64,000 nt of DNA from Manis javanica (taxonomy: Eukaryota; Chordata; Mammalia; Pholidota; Manidae), in contig NC_133166.1 in NCBI RefSeq assembly GCF_040802235.1, positions 118,868,991 to 118,932,990 on the forward strand. The letters run 5' to 3'. The notes beneath the pieces are model-generated. The model made no database searches and was not told the DNA's origin. It was given only the letters and a program-made list of their open reading frames with translations. Positions 58,401-64,000 of this stretch are shown here, one piece after another. Each line of letters opens with the position of its first letter. Position 1 is the first letter of the stretch. Position numbers and translations under genes: made by a program.

Positions 58401-61400
58401 GTGAGTTATGCATCTGCCAGGTGAATGGCAACCTGCACGCCTCCAGCTGCTTTCCAGGCCACCCCATGCCTCCCCCCAGGCAGACCGGCTGCCCGCTGGG
58501 CCAGCCCTCAATCTCCCTCCCATGCTGTCAAGTTTCATTTTTACTGAGAGTGTTAAGACCCTGGTCATTCTGTCCTCAATAGATTTTTCAGGACTGCAGA
58601 GCTTGACAGTGACACACTGAGCTGCTGGCACGAGCGGTGGAATTAGTCTATCAGTATTTCCTGGGCACGTTTTCTCTGGGCCGGATACCCGGGGGAGCTG
58701 GGGCAGGCCGAAGTCCAGGTGTTCAGGGCTTTTTCTATGAAATCACAATGTTTCCTTCATCAATGTGAATCGGGTGACCTCATCTTATCAGCAACGGATA
58801 AGGAGAGGGTGTGTGAGATTTAGAGGCTGCATGACCGAAATGCAAACACAGCTGCTCACCAAGAAATGCAATTGTTTGAGCTCCTTGTTTAAGTACATGT
58901 TGGCATTGCTTTCTACTTTTAAGAGTTTTAGTCCCTTTGAGCTTAGAGCTTTATTTCTCCGATCGAGGCCCCTGCCACAGCGGTGTGTCTGGCTCGCCTG
59001 GGAGCCTGGCAGACACGCAGGATCTCGAGGCCGCCCAGACCTCAGGACACACGCACCCACTAGCGTGTGAGAGGCATGGCCTTCCAGTACCTGGGATGCG
59101 CCTTTGTTAAAAAGCCCTGGACCCTCCAGAACTTGGACATGCTTCTTTGGAATCAGAATTGGGAGGAAAGTACATCTGCCACCTTTTATTTTCCCTTTGT
59201 GACTGATCTAAGGCGCTCATAAGCATTCAGATTCTTAAGGAAAAAAAAGGAACCATATGTGGCGCTTTTATCTTCTGAAATAGACATTTCCGGCAGAATA
59301 GTTTTCTATAAAAATAGGATTTTCTTGTACTCCATAGATATGGGGTGAGTGAGGGTTCCAGGGAAATGCTGAGAGAATTAGGAGGGTGGGAAGGTGCAGC
59401 TTTGTCTGCTGCTGGAGGGGAACAGGAAACCATGGAGACCAAAGCCAGCTCCAGCCTCCCCTCTCCCTAGCTAGGGACACCTTCCTGGAGAGGTACTCCC
59501 CTCCCTGAGCAGCTGGTCCTCTTTGGGGGACCTGCCACCTCCCAGTCACCTGTGGTGCCCTTTAGGGCAAGCCTTAGCAGTTTGTGGCATTGGCCTTTTT
59601 TGGGGGCGCTGGGAGGGTGGGGTGGGGTGGGAGGCGGGGAGGTGCAGCAGGTGGGGTCTTGGTGAAGTTCCTCCCTCCCTCAGGCAGATGGCTCAGTGAG
59701 CTGCAAGAGGACAGACTGTGTGGACTCCTGCCCTCACCCGATTCATGTCCCTGGACAGTGCTGCCCAGACTGCTCAGCAGGTGAATCCCAGCCATGGGGC
59801 TGCCCGGCACCCCGCGGAGCTTCGTCACTGTGTGCCATTGTGATGGCTCAGGTTCTCAAAGGGCCTCTGCGGCCAGGCTAACCCTGCCCCAGGCTCCTCT
59901 GTGCAAAGGACCCCACAGGCTTCCTCTCAGGTCATCGTCATGACAACCCCGTGGGAGAGCCCCATTTCACAGATGAGGAAACTGAGGTTTGGAGACAGCA
60001 GCAATTTGCCCAAGTCAGGCCCTGCTGGGGCGGCTGGAAGCAGGGATGAGATACACAAAGCTTATGGCCTAGGTGGGTGACAAAGGAGCCAGACCTGTGA
60101 AATGTTAGGAAACAGCGAGAGAATTTTATTAAAGAACATAGAGAAAAAAAAAATAAAAGAAGTTAAAAAGGCCCACTATTGGCTTATAACCTCATGCTTT
60201 TTTTCTAATATTTTTTCATGTATTGATATTTGTATATATCTCTCTAACATCTTAATATCTTATATATAATAGATACCTATTATGTATTGTTTTGTTATAA
60301 AATAGTTCCCTATTGTGCTGTTGCCTGCTTTTTTTTTTTTTTTTTTTTGAGAGGGCATCTCTCATATTTATTGATCAAATGGTTGTTAACAATAAAATTC
60401 TGTATAGGGGGTCAATGCTCAATGCACAATCATTAATCCATCTCAAGCCTAATTCTCGTCAGTCTCCAATCTTCTGAAGCATAACGAACAAGTTCTTACA
60501 TGGTGAACGAATTCTTACATAGTGAATAAATTCTTACATGGTGAACAGTACAAGGGCAGTCATCACAGAAACTTTCGGTTTTGATCACTCATTATGAACT
60601 ATAAACAATCAGGTCAAATATGAATATTCGTTTGCTTTTTATACTTGATTTATATGTTGATCCCACATTTCTCCTTTTATTACTATTATTATTTTTATTT
60701 TTAATAAAATGCTGAAGTGGTAGGTAGATGCAAGATAAAGGTAGAAAACATAGTTTAGTGCTGTAAGACGTGTTGCCTGCTTTTATATTTACTAGTAAGT
60801 GATAAAGATCTCCAAGGTTGGGCCTCTGTGGGCAGGGGGAAGCAGAGAGGAGAGAGGAGCTGGGGAGAGTCCTAGAAGGTGGGGTCTGGGGTTCAGCTGA
60901 GTGGAGAGAAGCAAAGAGGATGGCTGTGGTGCTGGGTACCCAGTCCTTCTGGCCTGATCTTGCCTGGTTCCTTTCCCTGGGGGGAGCACCCCAAAGTGGA
61001 GACACTCTGATCCCTCTGCTGAATCCAGCCCCCCAAAATCCAGCAGCCAATCCAGACCTATGTTTTGTCCCTTCCCCGACCCCCAGGGTGGCTGCCCAGA
61101 TTAGCGGTTGGCCTGACCTTTGCTACCCAGAAAAGTGTCAGACTTTCGTCCTAGCAGGAGCCTTGTAGCAGGAGCCAGTCCCCCACCGCCCCCATGGCTG
61201 GAGCTCACCACGTGCTCTCTCTGGCAGGCTGCACCTACATAGGCAGAATCTTCTACAACAACCAGACGTTCCCGTCTGTGCTGGACCCGTGTCTGAGCTG
61301 CATCTGCCTGGTATGCACCACCCAGACCTGACCCCTGTCTGTGGAAACTCCCCAGGAACTGATATCAGCTCCTGAGACCTGGAAGCAAAATCCAGAGACC

Positions 61401-63109
61401 TCCAAGAGAAAGGTCACTTCTGGGTCAGGGTGAACGTGCCCTGCCCAGAGGCAATCTTTACCCAGGGCCAGAGGAATATTTTCCTGCCCAGCCGAAGTCC
61501 TCTGCTTCTGGGTGACCAGGGAAGATCTGGGGGGGCTGGCTCCTTATAGTGTACACTGTGGCCCATGATTCTTGCTGAGAGAGCAGGGAAAGCACTCCAG
61601 CCCAGGGCTCTGTACTGGAATTGTTACCAGACCCACATTATGGAGCTCTTGTGTGCCGGTCCCTGTTCTCAGCCCTTCTATTCATGAACTCAGTTAATCC
61701 TTTTGAGAATTCTGGGAGGTAGGCACCACCATCATCTCCATCTACTGGGTGAGAAAACTGAGGCACAGAGAGATGAAGCCATTTGTTCAGGATCCTATGG
61801 CTAGTCGATTGCATTGCCAAGAACTGAATCCTAGTATTCGGAGTCTGTGCTCCAGAAGGTGCACTTTTACTACAAGCCACGCTGCCTCTCAGTCTAAAAA
61901 AGCATGTTAGAGAGTAGTATCATTTAGTATTTGGACAGTGGGGAAAAAGTCCAATTTATTGCCCGTCGTGCTGCAAATGTTTCATGTAGTGAGCAGTGGG
62001 CGCAGATGCAGAGTGAAAAGGGACAAGGTCTACAGAAAGATTGAGAAACTCAGGGTAAACACCTCTGGCCTCTGAGTGGCCCTGTTCGTTCACAGCCACA
62101 TGCTTCCAGAAGCTTCGGCTTCTGGGTCCTTCTTTCTCCTCGGTTTTTGGTGCTTAGCTTCCCTGGGCATTTCATGGATTTGTTCAACAGGTACCTGTTG
62201 ACTGATGAACTGTGAGGACGAGGCTAGGCCTTGGCTTTGTGGGCCTTATGCTCTAGCAGGAAGACAGACTCTAACCCAGTGAATGACCCCCTCGCACCAT
62301 CCCCACCGTGGTGACTCTGATTAGCATGCAATGGCTATGTGACCTGTCCTTCCTGCATGTCAGCTGCCCAGAATGAAGGGCCTTGTGCACTTTCTGTGTC
62401 CTGCAGCTGGGCTCAGTGGCCTGCTCACCTGTGGACTGCCCCATCACCTGCACCTACCCTTTCCACCCTGATGGGGAGTGCTGCCCGGTGTGCCAAGGTG
62501 AGTGCACCCAGCTGTCCCCGTCCAGGGCGCCTAGGTGGGCCTTGGCTCTCTAAGCTCCTGTCTCCTCTGTCACTGCAGACTGCAACTACGAGGGGAGGAA
62601 GGTGGTGAATGGCCAGGTGTTCACCTTGGACGATGAGCCCTGTACCCAGTGCACGTGCCAGGTGGGCTGGGCCTCGGAACCCAGGGGCTGCCCAGCCAGG
62701 GGCTGCTTCCTGCCTTCTTGTCCCTTTGCAAAATCTTGGAAGCCTCTTAGCTAATGCCAGCCTGCCTTCCTCCTGCTGTTCTTCAACTTTACCTGCCAGA
62801 AAGCCTTTGTATTTGATGGTATCCTCCCTCTTTGTGGTTTCCTTAGGATGGCCACGCTGTGTTCGGCTCCACCTGTTGCTTAGGTGAGGGCCAGGCCCTG
62901 CAGCCTCTGTCCCAGGACCTTTCCTCGGGTCCCGCTGCTGGCATAAGAGGCTGCTGGAGGCATGCTGGGGGCGGGCCAGATGTTCTGGGTTTCCCCATGT
63001 GTGCCCTCTGCTCCCCAGCTGGGAGAGGTGAGCTGTGAGACCATCCCCTGCCAGCAAACGTGCTCAGACCCCTCCATGCCCCTTGGGGACTGCTGCTTCT
63101 CCTGCCCAG
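42586..63109 (+). CDS. VWCE: von Willebrand factor C and EGF domain-containing protein, partial (3' end beyond window)
   Basis: VWCE is a secreted multidomain protein; its molecular role is poorly defined, and VWC domains in general bind TGF-beta/BMP-type ligands. Exons: 42586-42695, 45100-45194, 45314-45403, 45736-45864, 48094-48210, 49986-50102, 50999-51127, 51872-52302, 52381-52474, 53631-53713, 55162-55249, 56588-56673, 57745-57862, 58335-58420, 59684-59780, 61228-61310, 62407-62497, 62579-62661, 63019-63109. All are GT-AG and join in frame to 2,218 nt (739 codons plus one base). Residues 1 to about 22 form a signal peptide ([20 protein letters not shown]). A cysteine-rich region follows, then EGF-like repeats (about 99-263) with DIDEC, DTDEC and DVNEC calcium-binding starts, a proline-rich linker (263-381) and six VWC domains (382-739). 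Human VWCE is about 955 residues, so some 215 C-terminal residues (Ser/Pro/Thr-rich) are missing to the right. No exon for them is visible before 64000. Confidence 0.95.
43850..44290 (+). repeat. L2 LINE fragment
   Basis: TGCCTGGCACAGCCATCATG, CTCTGCCTGGAGCACCCC, CTTCCTGGAAGCCCTTCCAC and TGTGGCACTTGTCACACTGT follow the L2 3' order, in VWCE intron 1. Confidence 0.65.
44480..44800 (+). repeat. Ancient interspersed repeat (L2-like family)
   Basis: CATTTACTGAGCACCTACTG, CTCTTGGTGCTAAGGTGAAC, TTATGGAGAAGAATAAAGCA and GTGCAAAGGCGCTGAGGCAG are in the same order as the copy at 25335. Confidence 0.65.
45440..45640 (-). repeat. MIR SINE
   Basis: TTATGTGCCAACCACTGGGC, GAGTTGAGGAAACTGAGGCA and a 'ggattacaaggctagtaag' head, between VWCE exons 3 and 4. 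Confidence 0.75.
47460..47810 (+). repeat. L2 LINE 3' fragment
   Basis: Contains CCATGTCTTAGTCCTATTTG and ends GTGGTGCTCAATAAACATTT, the typical L2 3' terminus; VWCE intron 4. Confidence 0.7.
48950..49270 (+). repeat. Ancient interspersed repeat, family not assigned
   Basis: AGTCTGTTTTGGCTACTATA, GAGGCTGAGAAGTCCAAGGT, CTAATCACCTCCCAAAGGCC and ATCCCATCACGTTGGGGGTT form a well-known mammalian repeat order. I cannot name the exact subfamily. Confidence 0.55.
49360..49770 (+). repeat. Ancient interspersed repeat (L2-like family)
   Basis: The run GGAAAGGCATTCCAGGTAGA, CACGCAGAGCTTTCAAGCAG and AGTAGCCTGATCAAGG matches the body of the 25335 family; VWCE intron 5. Confidence 0.45.
52590..53130. mobile_element. 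Two MER5-type DNA-element fragments
   Basis: About 52590-52740 ends with CCTTGAGAACCACTGAT and has GAATTTGCATTTCTAACACA. About 52975-53130 has GAAATGCAGATTCTCATCC. Both are MER5-like, in VWCE intron 9. Confidence 0.65.
53190..53420 (-). repeat. MIR SINE
   Basis: TCCCTGCTATGCCCTGAGCC, TCCATTTTATAGTAAAGACT and GAGAGGTTAAGTGACATGTC match reversed MIR. Confidence 0.7.
54450..54670 (-). repeat. MIR SINE
   Basis: AGCTCATTTCACGTAATTCT, CTCACAGATAGGGAAGCCCA and GAGAAGGGATGAACTTTGCC match reversed MIR; VWCE intron 10. Confidence 0.65.
55690..56165 (-). repeat. Two MIR SINE copies separated by an A-rich stretch
   Basis: The first, about 55690-55860, contains CATTTTATGGATGAGGAAAC. The second, about 56030-56165, contains TTTTATAGATGAGAAAACCG and TTGCCCAAAGGTATTCCC. 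Between them, 55910-55975 is A-rich and T-rich low-complexity DNA; VWCE intron 11. Confidence 0.7.
56840..57540 (+). repeat. Ancient interspersed repeat (L2-like family)
   Basis: CACCCACTGTGTGCCTGGAA, CCGGGGACACAGCTAAGCCC and GAGACCTGAAGGATGACTAG start it; a long G-rich body follows up to CACGAAGGGCTTTGCTGGCC. It fills most of VWCE intron 12. Confidence 0.5.
57950..58100 (+). repeat. Degenerate (TG)n low-complexity tract
   Basis: A run of TGTG-based words interrupted by A and C, in VWCE intron 13. It resembles a decayed microsatellite. Confidence 0.8.
59940..60030 (-). repeat. MIR SINE fragment
   Basis: CATTTCACAGATGAGGAAAC and AATTTGCCCAAGTCAGG are the reverse MIR core; VWCE intron 15. Confidence 0.7.
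60320..60333 (+). repeat. Target-site duplication of the 60334-60770 insertion, left copy
   Basis: TGTTGCCTGCTTTT is repeated exactly at 60771-60784. The perfect match implies a fairly recent insertion. The right end of this copy merges into the T run, so its length is approximate. Confidence 0.8.
60334..60770 (-). mobile_element. Retroposed element with oligo-A tail and internal 19-bp tandem repeat, family not identified
   Basis: A 437-bp insertion in VWCE intron 15, minus orientation. The oligo-A tail reads as T-rich DNA at the left end, up to about 60348. An AATAAA signal (TTTATT at 60367-60372 on the plus strand) lies about 20 nt before the tail. It is flanked by a duplication TGTTGCCTGCTTTT at 60320-60333 and 60771-60784 (the last four of the right copy read TTTT). 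Inside are three copies of a 19-bp unit at 60493-60549. I recall similar sequence being abundant in pangolin genomes, but I cannot name the family. It could be a truncated LINE 3' end, an LTR-derived transcript or a SINE-like element. Confidence 0.75.
60493..60549 (-). repeat. Three tandem 19-bp units inside the retroposed element
   Basis: The plus-strand units are TTCTTACATGGTGAACGAA (60493-60511), TTCTTACATAGTGAATAAA (60512-60530) and TTCTTACATGGTGAACAGT (60531-60549). Two to four mismatches separate the copies. Confidence 0.9.
61640..61890 (-). repeat. MIR SINE
   Basis: GTGTGCCGGTCCCTGTTCTC, GAGAAAACTGAGGCACAGAG and the 'ggatcctatggctagtcg' head match reversed MIR; VWCE intron 16. Confidence 0.75.
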
Positions 63110-64000
63110 GTAAGTGGGTCTCTGGGTCCTGGAGTTTCTCCACTGTCTTCTTTCTCTTCACACCTCTTCCCAGAAACATAGAACTTGTAAAGGCCTGGAT
63201 GTGAGAAGCTCAGGCTCAGAGAGGGAACGTGTCTTGCTCAAGGTCACGCAGCCAGCACGTGGCCAGCCCAGTGCTGACCCTCAGCCAGTGTTCTTCGTGC
63301 CGCACCATGACCTGCCTTCTGACAAGTGTGTTTGTTTACTATTCCCTGTTCTTTCTCATTATCTCCTCCTTAATGCCTTCCTTTGCTTTCTTCCTTTTAA
63401 AAAATCAACAGTTTAGGGACAAATCGACTTTGTGGAAGGGTAATCGCTTATACATATTTGACCACTCATTATGTGTCAGGGAACATCCTGTCTTATTTCA
63501 TTCCCTTTTCACAGTAATAGGTACTATTCTCATCCCCATTTTCCAGGTGAGGAAACTGAGGCACAGACGGTGAAGTGACGTGCTCCTGGTCACACAGCCG
63601 ACTGGTGTTAGAACCAGGATTGGGACCCCGAGCTTATGCGTTTAGCTGTTGTGCTGTCTTGTCTCCTGAAGATGACTTTGATCTGTCACTGGTGTTCCTC
63701 CATGTGGGCCTTTTTGCAGAGCTATAAATAGGACCCAGGCAACCTACCGCAACATGGAGCTTTGAAGGATTGATGTCGCCCGCAGCTGGCCGTTTGAAAA
63801 AGCTCCCAGACCTTCTGGTTTGCTTAGCTTTTTAGTTAACATTTGGGTGGTTTCTTTCTTTCTTTTTTTTCCAACCCATAATGGACCTACTGTGAAGAAT
63901 CTCAGGTCAGACAACTTTTTTCCAACTTTGTGAGTTGTGTTGCTGTGACCCTGTGGTGGATGGTGGAGTAACTGGGTCACAGGGCTTCGGGAGAGGTTCG
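63110..64000 (+). other. VWCE: VWCE intron 19, running out of the window
   Basis: The donor GTAAGT follows exon 19 at 63110. No acceptor plus in-frame sequence resembling the VWCE C-terminus is visible to 64000. The stretch holds MIR fragments and otherwise unique-looking sequence. Confidence 0.7.
63450..63660 (-). repeat. MIR SINE
   Basis: ATTATGTGTCAGGGAACATC, GTGAGGAAACTGAGGCACAG and GGTCACACAGCCGACTGG match reversed MIR. A shorter fragment of the same kind is at about 63205-63265. Confidence 0.75.

Larger units (their letters stand above)
51872..63109 (+). other. VWCE: VWCE exons 8-19: proline-rich linker and six VWC domains, two exons each
   Basis: Exon 8 (431 nt) encodes a Pro/Ser/Thr-rich linker and the first half of VWC1. 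The pairs 8/9, 10/11, 12/13, 14/15, 16/17 and 18/19 each encode one VWC domain. Within a pair the intron is phase 0, just after the CxC motif (CWCK, CVCL, CICQ, CICQ, CICL, CTCQ). Between pairs the intron is phase 1, after the CCxxC motif (CCPSC, CCTC, CCFTC, CCPDC, CCPVC, CCFSC). Approximate residues are 382-437, 438-494, 495-562, 563-623, 624-681 and 682-739. An NCTV glycosylation sequon lies in VWC2. Confidence 0.9.

Noticed and set aside
60334-60770. Idea that this is a mitochondrial (numt) or tRNA-derived insertion
   Set aside because: I see no tRNA A/B boxes or mitochondrial gene sequence; the A tail, AATAAA and duplications fit a retroposed transcript instead.

Overview
This is a stretch of mammalian nuclear genome carrying three neighbouring genes in the order TKFC (minus strand, 5' part only), DDB1 (plus strand, complete) and VWCE (plus strand, 3' end missing). 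As far as I recall, human 11q12 has the same gene neighbourhood. The genes are split into many short exons with consensus splice sites. There are two CpG-rich promoter regions and a dense background of ancient mammalian repeats (MIR, L2, MER5-type hAT elements, L1M). I see no Alu, B1/B2, ruminant BOV-tA-like, equine ERE or carnivore tRNA-Lys SINE in 64 kb. The young repeats are a full-length L1 and a 437-bp retroposed element with an AATAAA signal and oligo-A tail. This profile suggests a laurasiatherian lacking an abundant modern SINE. A pangolin is my best guess, from memory of similar repeats, and it is not proven.

Layout. 1-804: TKFC intron and repeats. 805-4691 (minus): the first 162 codons of TKFC (triokinase/FMN cyclase); the start codon is the last three bases of its exon. 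6000-6550: CpG-rich, probably bidirectional promoter for TKFC and DDB1. 6469-38043: DDB1, 27 coding exons that splice to exactly 1,140 codons plus stop. The 10.2-kb intron 21 holds a full-length antisense L1 (28781-34807) with matching target-site duplications. The intron at 36345-37340 is of the rare AT-AC, U12-type class. 38044 to about 38820: DDB1 3' UTR with a roughly 77-bp GT tract and a poly(A) signal at 38795. 38831-42150: intergenic DNA with a perfect 17-bp inverted repeat. 42150-43400: VWCE CpG island. 42586-63109: 19 VWCE coding exons (739 complete codons) encoding a signal peptide, a cysteine-rich N-terminal region, EGF-like repeats, a proline-rich linker and six VWC domains. The last coding part lies beyond the window.

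The genes belong to different pathways. DDB1 is the adaptor of CUL4 ubiquitin ligases and the partner of DDB2 in UV damage recognition. TKFC phosphorylates dihydroxyacetone and glyceraldehyde and can make cyclic FMN. VWCE is a secreted modular protein. The TKFC-DDB1 link is a shared promoter, not shared biochemistry. I found no bacterial-type operon, CRISPR array or clearly new protein system. The most unusual items are the AT-AC intron, the TKFC start-codon/exon boundary, the L1 5' end abutting DDB1 exon 22, and the retroposed element with a tripled 19-bp unit.
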